Below, one piece after another: positions 24,734-36,508 of a stretch of DNA of 64,000 nt. Under the pieces are notes generated by a model that worked only from the letters and a program-made list of their open reading frames with translations, made no database searches and had not been told where the DNA came from. Origin of the DNA: Aquilaria yunnanensis (taxonomy: Eukaryota > Streptophyta > Magnoliopsida > Malvales > Thymelaeaceae). Numbering within the stretch: position 1 is the first letter of the stretch; each line of letters starts with the position of its first letter. The translations under genes were made by a program, and so were the position numbers. The stretch lies in assembly GCA_039654915.1 (NCBI GenBank), contig CM077594.1:104298893-104362892 (forward strand). The letters are read 5' to 3'.

Positions 24734-26956
24734 TAGAGGTGATCATTATTCAGGTTAAATCGAAAAACTGAAAAATTTTGAAATTTCAGTTCAGTTTGTT
24801 TGATATTTTGGTTCGGTTACGGTCAAAATCGAATAGAGGATATTTTGGTTTTGGTTTAATTTTGTTTGTGTAAGTCAATTGTTTCAGTTACCAAAATAAC
24901 CGAATTAGATTTTTAGGCTTTAGCCACCTTTTCGTTCATTGTTTATTGTCGAGCTAATCCCTAACTAGCTAACCCAATTACCTAGGCCTAACAACAGCCC
25001 TTACCCCCTTACTTGCCCGGTTACCCCCTTGCCCCTATTTCGTTTGCCATTTTGTCTATGACTCTATCTCGTCTCCCACTCCCCGGCCCTACCCTTATAT
25101 TCAGATCGAATTTGGCCCAACCCCCTATAAGGTTTCAGGAGCCAAGCAAGCGCAACAGGAATATAACCGAAACCTTCCAAGATCCAAGTAAAACAGGGTA
25201 AATCGGGTGCTTAAAATTTTATACCTAATTCGGTTAATATCTTTTACCCAGCTGTTGAGTCGAATCACAAAACTTGAACAGTTGATGTGTTCAAGCTTTC
25301 TATGGTATCCACACAAGCCTCTCGGGATCACCATGCCTCCACCACATCCCGGTAAATGCATTCCTTTTGTGCTTGTGCTAGTTTAAGTGTTCCAAGGAAT
25401 TGCGAAAGAAAAGTGCGACTGAAACTCTTAGAACTCTTTTGATTTCATCCTTAATGAGGCTAGCGTAAGAGTTGCGAATTTCTTACTATATGATGTATTT
25501 ATAGTGAGACTCAACTCCTAAGCCTAATGGATTTCAAAGCCTTAATCCAATTAGGTTTTAATTTCGAGCCTAATAATGGCTCAACCTTTGGGCTAATCAT
25601 TAATACAAAATTACCATGAAACCAAGACTAAACAATTCAACTCATGCACTCAAATAATTCAATTGGCTCTATATGTGGGATCCAATAGGCTCTTATGACA
25701 TTGACAACATTTATAATCATAAATAATGAGTGGTGTCTAACAATATATCATTGCTACCCAAGTGACAAGATTGTCGGTGATTCGACTAAACTTTTATGAT
25801 CATTACCCGTATATGTCATTGTCTCTTTGCCCAAGATATTAAGACTAAACACGAAACATGGAATGTGCCACTTTCGTATAGCCCAATCTATAGTTCTTTT
25901 ATTACCGAGTAGACTAACTTAAACTGATGACACTGATATCGTATATCAACTCATCCGAACATGACCATACATTTTCTTAATCTCATTCTATCAAGGGGCC
26001 CAAAGATATCACTCACATTACATAGGAGGGACAAATCTCATCTTGATCATATAAAACCTTCTGTATGATATGTGACATACCCAATGACATTTTTCAAGTT
26101 CACTCAGTTACGAGCAACAAAGGAAAGTATCAAAGTGTATGACTCATATGTAAAGAACCTTGATGACCTTAGGTCAAAGGACTACATATACATGATCTCT
26201 ATCAGAATCACTTATGACACTTATATAATTATCCATGTAGCATTCTTATGGTTGGTTGATCCAGTACACAAGTTCTCTACCTTGTACCCATATATAGACT
26301 GCATATCTTATATTAGTATTCACATATGCTAGTCTTTATGTATTATTACAACCCACTCCACGATAATACTAGACCAGGTACATTTAAAAATATCATTATT
26401 ATAGGGTTATAATTATGTTTATTATGTTACACAAAAACAAAACAACAAACATAATTACTAGATTAATGATTCAATAAAATATCATGTCTCAATGTGTAAA
26501 ATACAATCATCTCATGATTGGCTTTTAGGCACAACACTAACACATCTGCTCACCATCGTTGCCCCCAACCCCTAGTCGTTATCCAGTGGTAGTGGTCCAT
26601 CTGTGCCGCAGCTAAAGGCTGCATTCTGCCATTCTCCCTTTGCTTTACAACTCTCTTCATCCTAGTCCAATAGCAATCAAACCTTCTCGTGGTGACGCTT
26701 TCACCTGGCTTGATTCCGTTATTCATTTTTTCTTCTCGATGTTTTTGCGACAGCCTTTTTCTTGTCAGTTATCACGATTCACAGCATTTGGTTAATTCAG
26801 TTGGAACTAAACTGAACTGAAATATTTCGATTCAATTTTTATTTGGTTCCCACCTTCATTTCGGTTATTTCAGTTTGTTACTATCCGAATTTGAAAACCA
26901 AAAAAATTGATTTATTCAGTTCGATTTAAACCAAAATAGTTGATTGATCACCTTTA
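24734..26956. mobile_element. Non-autonomous hAT element with perfect 8-bp target duplication
   Basis: CTAATTAT flanks both sides (24726-24733 and 26957-26964). The termini are TAGAGGTGATCA on the left and, reverse-complemented, TAAAGGTGATCA on the right, followed by related subterminal phrases ('ggttaaatcgaa', 'ggtttaaatcgaactga', 'ttcagttcagttt'). An 8-bp duplication and T/CAGxGGTG ends are the hAT hallmark. No transposase frame is present. The middle holds LTR-like sequence (about 25253-26541). Confidence 0.75.
25253..26541 (-). mobile_element. Probable solo LTR nested in the hAT element
   Basis: Read on the minus strand the block starts TGTTAGTGTTGTGCC and ends GATTCGACTCAACA, so it has TG...CA ends of LTR type and a length of about 1.3 kb without coding. 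I could not find a matching 5-bp target duplication at these edges, so the boundaries and the LTR call are provisional. Confidence 0.35.
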
Positions 26957-29900
26957 CTAATTATGCTTATAGGCCAAATATGCCCACAAAACATAACTCA
27001 AAACCTCTACCACCAACCCTGGCCTCATTGCTCAGGATTAGTGATATATAAACAACTAAGGGGTAAGTTCAATTAAACTTAGTAAAGTACATATTAAAGC
27101 TCGCATGATAGAAAGCTACAACAAATAATCACATTGCACATTAACAACCATTGGATCCTATACATGTACTCGAGCTATCACAAAAGGTTTCTAATGTTAA
27201 ATGGTCATTCTATAGGGTCTAGAAATCCTTAACCTCTCTATCCAAGGCCTATAACAAAGGCTTACTCCTGTCGAATAACCACATTAACCAATTACGCAAT
27301 GCTAAAAACAATTTCTCCTAACCTAAAAACCAAGTTCATTTTCCTTCAAAAATCCCTTGGCCTATTTACTTCATTGTCTATAAATTAAGCTTTAAACCCT
27401 CAATACACTATAGTTATCAACAATTTCACAAGGAGTTCATGTGTCTTTACCTTGAAAGCTTTTGGGTATACTAAACCATCATTGGAAGTCCAATTCCTTA
27501 CTTGGTTGAGAAGTTAACCCTAATGCATCCAAGGTTTCGAGCTAGAATTAAGATCCCTATAAGTTTCTCTATCTAGTTTCTCTTTCTAACAAGCTCAGGC
27601 TCAAATGAAGGTGTCGCCTACATGCTACAGCTTTTGGGTGGATTAACATGAGCCTACTCAAGGCTAAAAATAATAATTGGGCTCAAACCATCATCTCATC
27701 CTTCCTCTTTTCAAATTCCATCAATTTGCCCTAGAACTTTACTTGTGTGACATTTTAATCTTATCAAATATTACCTGAGAAAATTCTTCAACATTTGGAA
27801 TTAAGTCCTAGACTTTTGTAATATGGCTAAACCTTTCTCTGTCCAAGTCCTAAACTCCTCAATTGAGTCACACACTGCTCAATCTAGCTTCCAAAGTCCT
27901 TATTCACAAATCCCAGATAATCCCTTACTTTTAAGTTATGTCATTAATACCATAATCACACACAAACAAATAAGCATATAATAACAAAAATTTTCACCAG
28001 TTTAAAGCATAATATAATCAAATCATATAATAAGAACACATGTAGCTCTAGTACTTGCTATTACCTGGCCAATTGGTGAAAGAGATTTATGTACACTTCT
28101 TTGATTTGTCTACTGTTAATTGGTCTAGTTATATGCTAGGGATAATTATAACAAAAGTGCTTAATTCTCTCTCTTACTAATTATAGTCTTTAAAGTTTAT
28201 TTTCATTATTATTTCTTGATAATTATTCAAGTTTTAAAAGATTTTATCTTGACATAATTAAATATCACTGTTAAAGTTTTTTTTTTTTTTTGTCTATCAC
28301 TCAAGTCATATGATCATAGTAACACCTGTTGTTGAAATGAAAAGACAATGGGTTGAAGTAATATTGTTGACAGGTAGTAGTTTATGAACCTAATACTGAA
28401 CAATAGTTACTAATAGCTAAATTTTTTAGAAATGTTTCTAAGCCAATTTCAATGAGATATGATGAATAAGATGTTTTGAGGAGTGGAAAGGTTGAAAATA
28501 CAAAGGACCAAATCATTTTGGATTAATGGTAATGTATTAATAGTATTTATCAAATTGTATGATTAGTAAAATTCTACAATTTAGAAATTCTAAAATGTAC
28601 ATTTAAAATTTAAAATGTATGTATTTTTTTATTCATTTTTATTTTTTTTAGGTTTGGTAAATAAAAAGTTCTTAAAATTTTAGTTACTCTTAAAAAAAAT
28701 GCTACTCAAACAATTATTGTACCTATACAGTATTGGATTCTAAACGGAATTTGTTGGGACAAAAAAAATGGAAATAAAAATAATGCACAATGACTGAATG
28801 TTTAAACCTTGACTCCTGTACTAGTGTCAAAGTCATATTTGCTTAAACAATATTTACTTTGTTTTCAATGTAGTATTGAATGTTTAAACCATAAACCATA
28901 CAACTTAGAAAAGTTGAAAATTAGGGGGTGTTTTTGTTACGAACCTTCTTTTGTTGGTTTACTCAGTAGTACTTATCCTCGCTTTTTATAATTACTTTTG
29001 GGGAAACACTAGAGGCACCGATCTTATATCAAAATAGCATATAGAACCTCGAACCATGAATTTGGATATTCAAACCCTTTAAATTTAAAAAATCAATTGT
29101 TCATTTAATTGTGATTAAAAAAAATTATAACTAGTTTAAATACTCGATGTTGTCATTGGAATCAAAAATTGGGAAAAAAATAAATAACGTAATAATTGAT
29201 TTAAATAACTAATTTTACAACTACTGCAACTAGAAATGTAAAAAACAACCGGTATCAACTAAAACTAATTCGCATGTAAATATTATATACAAGAGTTGAG
29301 ATAATAATGGCCATTTATATAAGCGATATAATTAGGGATGCTAAAAAACCCTATCCTCCTCAACTTAGCCTCATGAGCTCGAATCCATCCATGCTTGGAG
29401 TCTTGAAAATAGTACAGGTTTAACTAATTTTAATCCCATCATACTCACAACTCATCTTGAATTAGTACATATTATACAAAAAAAAAATCATTTTTGTTTG
29501 CAAATAAATTAATAATTCAATATAAATTGTCTTATGTTACTTTATTCCACAGTATTTATACTTTATTAACTATTTGCATGTGCATAGTTTTTAGACATAT
29601 ACATAAAATGCATAAAATAATAACATATATATGTCAAATGGGTTGGCAGATCATACTCACATACTCAAAAATAGGTACTACCAAAATCCATTTACTCTTG
29701 ATGTAGTGATATTTGTTTATCAAAGTTAAATTTCAGATTTGTATGTTAAGCTAAAACTCTGTGTGTGTGTGTGTGTGTGTTTACATAAAATTAAATTTTT
29801 TAAAAATATGCATGGATTTTGTGGCTTTGAAAAAGATAGTCACCCTATCCTGATCGACCTACCCACTTGAACTCTAATTTATTCATACCCACAAAATCAT

Positions 29901-30465
29901 AGTGAGTATAAGTTTAACTAATCTTACACAAATCCTACTCACAATCCATCTTAAATTAATAAATGTTATACATAAACTATGACTTTATCCCAAAATAAAG
30001 TAAGAAAATGGGCCTATGGAGCAAAACATACCCAAAATGGTAGCTCTTGCCATACCCAAAAATGTAGCTCTTGCTTGTGCTCTGCTATAAAATTTGTTAG
30101 ACATATATTAGTCTTAGCTTAAAATGTATCTTTATCGGCAACTCTCACCAGTCACTTAATGTATCATTGAGAGCCTTGACTATAATAGAATAGTGAGAAT
30201 GAGTAAGTCACTACAATCGAAATGCACGAAAGTGATTGACATACTAGTTGCAATTAGTTGCAATAAGCAATTGACAAGGAACTGAAACGATTAATTGCAC
30301 TTTGCCTAGTTGTTAATGGCGGGCGACTAACTCAAGCAACTAAAACCTTCAATCTCTGGTTAGTTGCCTATATGAATAGCTGAAACCTTCAAACTTTGGT
30401 TAGTGGCTCTTGTTTTATTTTTTAATTATACAAATTATATTACATAAATTAGTAATTGTGATATA
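26957..30465. other. Intergenic, AT-rich, no gene recognised
   Basis: No coding region is supported. A (GT)n run lies at 29753-29780, and a short tandem duplication ('tacccaaaatg.tagctcttgc') at about 30028-30075. The stretch 27000-28080 has near-normal base composition but no recognisable protein; it may be decayed LTR-element sequence. Confidence 0.5.
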
Positions 30466-30849
30466 TGTTAGGTTATTGGCTCAAATTCAAAGAAGATGAA
30501 GACTTGAAATTATTAATAATTCAATTTATTTTAAGATTGGGTATATATTTTTGTTTAAGATTTAGTTTTAGTTTTTCTATTTATTTGGGATTTAGTTTTC
30601 CTATTTTGATATGATTTATATCTATTGTATGACCTATAAAAAAACTTATTATGTTAGAATTTTGGCGAATGGAAGAAAAGTACGTGTGATGTATTGTGAG
30701 TATTGAAAGAGTAAGATTAAGAATTTGAGAGAATTGGTGTATGTAATTGTTTTTTAGTTTTAATAGTGGAAAGGTAGTTGAATCGTCACGGTTGAAAGAA
30801 AAAAAAATTGCTTGTTGTTCTAATTTTTTTTTTTCACTTTCGCCCAACA
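30466..30849 (+). mobile_element. 5' LTR of a decayed Copia element
   Basis: The block starts TGTTAGGTT and ends CCCAACA (384 bp), directly followed by a tRNA-Met primer site. It is the left LTR of the gag remnant that follows. No right LTR was found before the pararetrovirus. Confidence 0.6.
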
Positions 30850-30851
30850 AG

Positions 30852-30863
30852 TGGTATCAAAGC
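30852..30863 (+). other. Copia primer-binding site (initiator tRNA-Met)
   Basis: TGGTATCAAAGC starts two bases after the LTR end. It differs by one base from the usual TGGTATCAGAGC complement of plant initiator tRNA-Met. Confidence 0.7.
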
Positions 30864-30873
30864 TTGGTTTGAA

Positions 30874-31400
30874 ATGGCTAGGACTTCGAGTTTTTAGATT
30901 AATCATTTTGATGGATTTAGAGATTTTAGTCTTTGGAAGTGCATGGCAAAAGATATGCTAATTCAACAAAAATTTGGCAATGTATTTAAGAAGACAAAAC
31001 CTGAATCTATAACGGATGCAAGGTGAAAACAGATGGAGCAGATAACGGTGAATACGATTAGGTTGACTATTGTACCATAACTCAAGTATGATATGTTAAA
31101 TGAGACCTCTTCAACAAAATTGATGGATAGACTTGAAAGTAAATATATATCAAAGTCTATTCCAATTAAGTTATACTTGAAAAGACAATTATATGGTTTG
31201 AGGATTGAAGATGGAAGTAGCTTAATTGTACACTTGAATGAGTTTAACAAGCTTATTACATAATTGGAGAGTATTAGTGAAAGGATTAAAGAAAAAGATA
31301 GAACTATAATCTTAATTAATTCTTTGTCAAGATTTTATGAGCTAGTTGTGACTCTATCGATGGTTGAAAAAAATGCCTTGAAGATAATTTTTCTGATATA
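30874..31400 (+). pseudogene. Copia gag (UBN2 type) remnant with stop codons
   Basis: From an ATG at 30874 the frame shows Copia gag phrases: HFDGFRDFSLWK, then TKLMDRLESKYI and LYLKRQLYGLRIEDGSSL, the retrotransposon gag type 2 region that forms the particle shell. Stop codons interrupt it (TAG eight codons in, TGA near 31023, TAA near 31260). Nothing of zinc knuckle, protease, integrase or reverse transcriptase follows; the sequence turns into AT-rich repeats after about 31400, so the element is truncated. Confidence 0.75.
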
Positions 31401-31589
31401 AGATATTTATGAATTTTAATTCGTACTTAAGAAAATTTGTTACCATTAATTGGAAATTAAAACCCACATATGCCATTAATTTTGAAAAATTATATAAGAG
31501 TTTTTAAATTTTTAAGATATATAGAAATCTTAATTCTTAGTTAATGGTATTTATATACTTAACTGAGAATTAAGATTCATAAATACTTT

Positions 31590-31870
31590 CAAATTTAAAA
31601 AACTAAATAAAAGTTATTTTATATCTTGACTAGAGAATTAAGATTCATAAATACTTTAAAATTAAAAAAAAAATCTTATAACTTGATTCCAATTAAGCTT
31701 CATCTTCTTCTTTTTCCATCCATGGAACAAAACTAAAGAATTCAAAACTGGAGATACATGTGCCTGAAACAAGTCCTGATCATCAGATGAAAAAGTTTGG
31801 GGAACAAAAGGGTAGAGATAAAATATTTAGGAAGTGGGGGAGGGGTTTGTCCAAATGGGTTCTGAGGTAG
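31590..31870. repeat. Direct repeat, left copy, flanking the pararetrovirus
   Basis: Shares an ordered set of phrases with 39240-39500: AATTAAGATTCATAAATAC, AATTAAGCTTCATC, a 'caaaactaaagaattc'-like block, then CATCAGATG...GGGAACAAAAGGGTAGA and a 'tttaggaagtggg...tccaaatggg' tail. By eye the copies are roughly 70-75% alike. Further partial copies of the AATTAAGATTCATAAATAC unit occur at about 31500-31580. Confidence 0.65.
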
Positions 31871-32590
31871 CCCAATAACCTTTTTTCATTAAAATCATTT
31901 GAAAAACAGGGTTTTATCCTGGTACGTGGCGTTGTTATACAGCCAGACCTTCCACAGAGATTTCCGGAGAATTGCTCTGTGGTGCGTTTTACCGTGGCAC
32001 AAGACAGTTTCCAGCCCAATATACCAAGGATAGAACTGCGAAAAAGAAGATTTTGGAAATCAACAGGAAAGATTAATTGTGATATAGTCCAAGAACACAC
32101 AATGAACTCATAAGCTCTAGCCAACTTTTCCATAAGCATCAGGCCCCGAGCACCAGAGTTCCAGGAGGCATTCTCCAGGACTTTTCCATACAAATAAATC
32201 TTTTCTGAAGATCATTTGAAAAACCTTTTGAAAAACATTTTTGAAAAATACGTTACTGGACTATCCGGACATATCACCGGGGATCGAGGCCGGTAGATTA
32301 CAACAATTATGATTGAAGGCAGAGGACGACTTGAAGAAAGGATCCATAGAGTGGCAACTCCTAAGTCATCATTTGCCTTTAAGCTTAATTATCATAAGCT
32401 TGAAGATGATCTGAACCTGAGAGGATCCACCAAAGTGGCAACTCAGATTATCGAATAGAGTTGAGAGACTAAGAACCTCTGCCTCACCCTTTAGCCAGAA
32501 TTTTTAGTGAGAGATAGGGAACATAGAGAGAGAATATAAGAAAGGAGTTCTGTATTCGCTCTAGGATGATTTACAAAAGAAATAAGGCCT
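31871..32590 (-). other. Pararetroviral leader / intergenic part and left junction
   Basis: Lies downstream of the viral TATA box in the minus direction, so in the circular viral genome it would be leader sequence before the first frame. It includes short repeats ('gatcatttgaaaaac', 'ttttgaaaaac') at 31895-32250 and two related GGATCC-centred phrases at about 32340 and 32425. No clear tRNA-Met primer site was found. The 31783-32193 open frame has no recognisable domain. Confidence 0.45.
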
Positions 32591-32599
32591 CCTTATATA
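32591..32599 (-). promoter_or_regulatory. TATA box of the pararetroviral promoter
   Basis: TATATAAGG on the minus strand, followed by AGGCCTTATTTC, resembles the core promoter of caulimovirids. It lies about 160 bp beyond the end of the second viral frame, where the genomic promoter is expected. Confidence 0.6.
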
Positions 32600-32757
32600 G
32601 GCAGAGGAAGGGGGAAACAAACAAACTTAGTGACGTAAGGGCTTACATCAAAAACTAATAATACTAGACCGGAAGTGACAGGCCACTAATCGGAAATATT
32701 ACTATTACACGCACTAACAGGCCAGCTATAAAACATTAGCGTGCCAGCTGGAAAGCA

Positions 32758-33924
32758 CTAGTTTCTGTCCCGATTAGTTGATTCTGGAAAAGCATAAGGG
32801 TTTACAGGCCAGTTGTGGTTTGAATCTTCTGAATCACTTTGAGTTTGTCTTTCGCGCCAAAAATACGGGTCATCCATGGATGGGTCATCCGGGTCTGGTC
32901 CATTGAGACACTTCTAGTGAATGCAAATGAATCCGCAACCACAGTTAGGCATGATAAGGCGTTCGGCTATCTGGGTCAACGGAAGATCTTCGCCTTCTTT
33001 AGTGGTTAGTGGTGAAGAAGGCGTAGGAGCAGGGCAGTTAATCTGGTTAATAGCCTTCTGAGTTGCTATGGCTCTTTCTCGTCGTTCTTTATGACGGCGG
33101 AAACGCTGAAGATCGTCAAAAGACTAGAGAGCTTCATGGATCATTTCTTGGTAGTCCATTGGGTAGGATGGCCATTCAGGAGAGTCATGAGGCCAGAGCT
33201 CCATTGAGAACACAGCATGGTTGAACCGATAAGCTTCACGCATAAAGGCTCGGTATTCTGCATGACGTTGCCATGGGACTTAAGCTAGGTTGAAGTCCAG
33301 GTTTTTATAATGGTAATAGGAGGGAGAAGGGATAAATTTATGACCAGATTGAGATTTTTTAAAGGTGATAGGCCTATGAAAGAAGTAAATAACATGGCTA
33401 ACTCCATAATTCATACAGGAATTAGCAGGAGAAATATTATTTAGCTGGTAGCCTATTCGACGGTCTGGGATAGCAGGATAAAGGGCTTTATAGGATTTAT
33501 GAAGGTGGTCAATCCATGTGCAGATTGGATCAAACCAGGAGAGGAAGACAGAGAGATCAGAAGAGAAGTCAGAATGGAAATTTGTAGAATAAGAGAGGAC
33601 TTGGTGGAGTTCTGAAATATTAAAAATAATATCTATGGTATGAACAGAGCATAGGTACCAGAAGAAACAGAGAGCTAGTGGAGGAAAGGTGAAGACATCA
33701 GGGATGGAGAAGAGATGAACAAAGGGAAACTGGGGATGAATCCCAATAGGTTTAACAGGGCAGTCATCGAAACCATACCTCTCAATGAGGGAGACATGGT
33801 AATGAAAGACTCGGTGTCTCTGGGTGAAGGTGAAGGACTGATGCTCATATCTTTCAACATCAACCGGGAGATTCTCATCCTTGTTAAAAACTGGGGGATC
33901 TGAAGAAGAGGAGGAAGAGGCCAT
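32758..33924 (-). pseudogene. Pararetroviral second frame, unknown function, three stops
   Basis: Starts with ATG at 33924, one base after the TGA that ends the RNase H frame (33928-33926). The first intact part is 214 codons (Ser-rich start, then aromatic-rich sequence) to TAA at 33280. The same phase then stays protein-like through TAG at 33124 and TAG at 32914 to a final TAG at 32758, so the ancestral frame was about 388 codons. The later part is rich in charged residues and includes a Cys-rich short motif. No known domain is recognised; florendoviruses have such an uncharacterised frame at this place. Confidence 0.65.
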
Positions 33925-33925
33925 A

Positions 33926-34411
33926 TCAGATTTTTGGTTTTGGAGGCTCAGGAGGTTTGAGGAAATATTTTGAAGGTCTGCTCAGGATATCGGCAAGAGT
34001 ATTGGAGGTGCCCTTTATATGCTTAACGTCGAAGCTGAAGCGGATGAACCATTGTTGCCAGCGAAGCAGCAGAGCATTTGGGAGCTGTTTCTGTCTGTAA
34101 TTCAGTATACGGGGGAATGCTGACATGTCCATCTCTACAAGGAACTGGTGACCAATGAGGTGGAACTGGAACTTCTCAATCTCACGTTTGACGGCCAAGA
34201 TTTCTTTGTAGGTGGAGTGGTAGTGCTTTTCTGACTCTTTGAATTCTCCACTGTTGTAGCAGCACATGTGTCGAACACCATTGGTTTCTTCAAGGAGGAC
34301 CGCTCCCCAATATTCATCTGAGGCATCCATCTGGAGTATCCTTTTTCCATTGTCGGGAATCTTAAGTGGTGGTAGATTCTGAACCACTTCTTTAAGCTTG
34401 AGGATAGCTCG
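33926..34411 (-). pseudogene. Pararetroviral RNase H domain
   Basis: Part of the viral polyprotein frame: the first catalytic aspartate is in QMDASDEYWGAVL, a glutamate in the helix STYKEILAVKREIEKF, and a closing ADILSRP motif, as in Ty3/caulimovirid RNase H. It removes RNA from the RNA-DNA hybrid during reverse transcription. It lies in the same phase as the reverse transcriptase upstream but is cut off from it by TGA at 34412-34414 and two TAA codons near 34526 and 34535. Confidence 0.85.
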
Positions 34412-34534
34412 TCAGTGCAGGTCGGACCAGGGTGGAGAGGTCTTTCTAAGGTACACGTGTAAAGGATGGAGAATGAAGGACAGCTTCGGGATGAACTCGC
34501 GGATATAATTGACAAGGCCGAGAATTTACTGGAC

Positions 34535-35455
34535 TTATCTTCTCGTGAGATTATCGTCCGGGAAGTTCATGATCTTAGTGGCAATATGCGGCTGAGGATG
34601 GTACTTGTTATCTTTGATTTGAACTCCAAGGAATTCAATGGAAGTCTGACCAAGGACCATCTTGCTCTGGGAGAGCATTACTCCGTTGTCTTTAACTATT
34701 TGGGCAAACTGAGCTAATAACTTCAAATGGGTACCTATACAAGGGGAAAACAATAAAATATCATCAATATAAACAAGGGCCCACTGCAGTATCAGCTCGA
34801 AGATTTGGATCATGGCCTTCTGGAATAATAAGGGTGCCGTCTTCAGACCGAAAGGAAGCACCGTCCATTGGTAATGGTGGTCTGGGATGCAAAAGACGGT
34901 TTTGTATTTATCTAGATGAGGGATTGATAACTGCCAAAAGCCAGATTTGAGGTCAAACTTGGAGAAGACCTTGGCATTCGTCAGATTGGCGAAGAGAGTG
35001 TTTTTCCATGGCAACGGAAACTTGACGTCAGCAATGAACTCATTCAGGGGCTTGTAGTCGATGACAAGCCTGGGCTTCTTTCTTTTCTGTTCTGAATGTT
35101 TGTTGACGTAGAAGGCCTGGCAGGCCCATGAAGAGGTTTTGGGCTCAATGAGGTTTTGGGCCTTGAGCTCTTGCAGCTCTTGGTTCGCCATCTTTTTCTC
35201 CTCTGGGCGCATTCCCGAATGGGTAGCCTTTGTTGGGTTGACATCCTCATTCTTCTTGAATGGAATTTCGATGAAGAACTTGGGATTCTTCCAAGGGGGA
35301 AGAAGATGCTTCTGTTCAAACTCAGCATGAGACTCAGCAAAGGATTGTTGGATGAGGGCTTGCATGAGTGTGCCGTATACTGGGTCACTTTCAGATTGGA
35401 TCTGACTTGCTGAGAGAGCTTCTCCTTCAGTTGAGTAAAGACGTGGAGTTGATGT
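34535..35455 (-). pseudogene. Pararetroviral reverse transcriptase domain
   Basis: Contains the RT fingers and palm motifs in order: RLVIDYKPLNE, FSKFDLKSGFWQL, the LPFGLKTAP loop, and the catalytic YIDD box at about codon 198 of the 35365 open stretch. It copies viral RNA into DNA. It is separated from the protease part by a single in-phase TAG (35456-35458) and ends at TAA (34535-34537), both best read as decay. Confidence 0.9.
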
Positions 35456-36508
35456 CTAAGGAAGGAAAAACTTGTGTATCTGTAGACCTTTATCAGTCCA
35501 TCTTTGAACTGATATATTCTTGATTATGTCGAAACCAAGGATCATGTCTCTGCCATGGTTATAACCAAATACAGTAGTAACTACGTACTTTGTAGGAGAG
35601 AACTTGATCCGAATTGGCTTACTTATCTTGGTGACATAGAAGACGCCATTTGCAGCTCGGAATCTTTCATTGCAAGGTCGCCACATTCTGTCTGGAAGTA
35701 GAGAAGGGTTGACAATGGTGTTTGTGGCACCAGTATCAAACAGAGCAATTACCGGGATTGGTTTTGCATACTTGTCCAGGAGAATGTTGATCTTGGCTTG
35801 AGGTATGATCTGAGCAGCAAAAAGGGAGGACTGCATTGGAGAGATCTGCATGGTGTAGACTGAAGCTTTCTCTGGATCAGAATCAGACTCTGAAGAGTAG
35901 TCTTCAATAGCAAAGAGGCCAGATGCCTCATCTTCTATTTCTGAGAAAACGGACTCCATGTCGTCATTGGATAAATCAGCACCAGTGACTTGGGAAATGG
36001 TGTTCGCTATTTTCTTCTTTGACTTGTTGGTCTTCTTAGGACAATCTTTGGCGAAGTGTCCTGGCTGGCGGCAGATGAAGCATCGTTTGAATTTGCCGCT
36101 ATTCTTCTTGTATCGGAAGAACCTTTTTCTCTTCTTTCTGAATCGTCGAGGGCGATCAGGAGAATAGACTCTGCGTCTGTGGTGCTTCTTCCGAGGGGTA
36201 TTGCAGTTGCAAGTGCCTTTATCTTTGCACTTGATGGTTAACTCAGGTTGCTGGCAGACTTTATCAAACAGACTCTGGGACTGGTTGAAATCCTTGAAGA
36301 AAGAGTGAGTATTGCACAGTTTTCTGAGAGCAATCATAAGCACTTGGTGGAGCTTACCAAAAGAGTAATCTTTAAGGGCTTGTCCACTTTGCTGTATGAT
36401 ACGAAGAGCTTCCTGGCCAATTGTGTCTGGCACAGAATTTAAGTATGCCTGCTTCAGGTTGTTATCAGCTTCATAGCCGGTGCAGATGAGGTAGAAGCGC
36501 CTGAGCAT
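35456..36508 (-). pseudogene. Pararetroviral coat C-part, zinc knuckle and aspartic protease
   Basis: A 350-codon open stretch of the polyprotein. First comes helical coat-like sequence, then a very basic Arg/Lys region (about 105-140), a CCHC zinc knuckle (about 142-155, C-x2-C-x4-H-x4-C) that packages nucleic acid, an acidic segment, and an aspartic protease with active-site DTGA at about residue 256 and a later ILGFDII motif. The protease would release the mature proteins. The first Met is only the first ATG in the open stretch, not a true start. Confidence 0.88.

Noticed and set aside
31783..32193. 136-codon minus-strand frame left of the viral promoter
   Set aside because: No recognised domain, spans the junction of viral leader and flanking repeat; probably chance.
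35456..35458. TAG between viral protease and reverse transcriptase as programmed readthrough
   Set aside because: Other in-phase stops lie further on (34535, 34526, 34412) without any readthrough context, so simple decay explains it.
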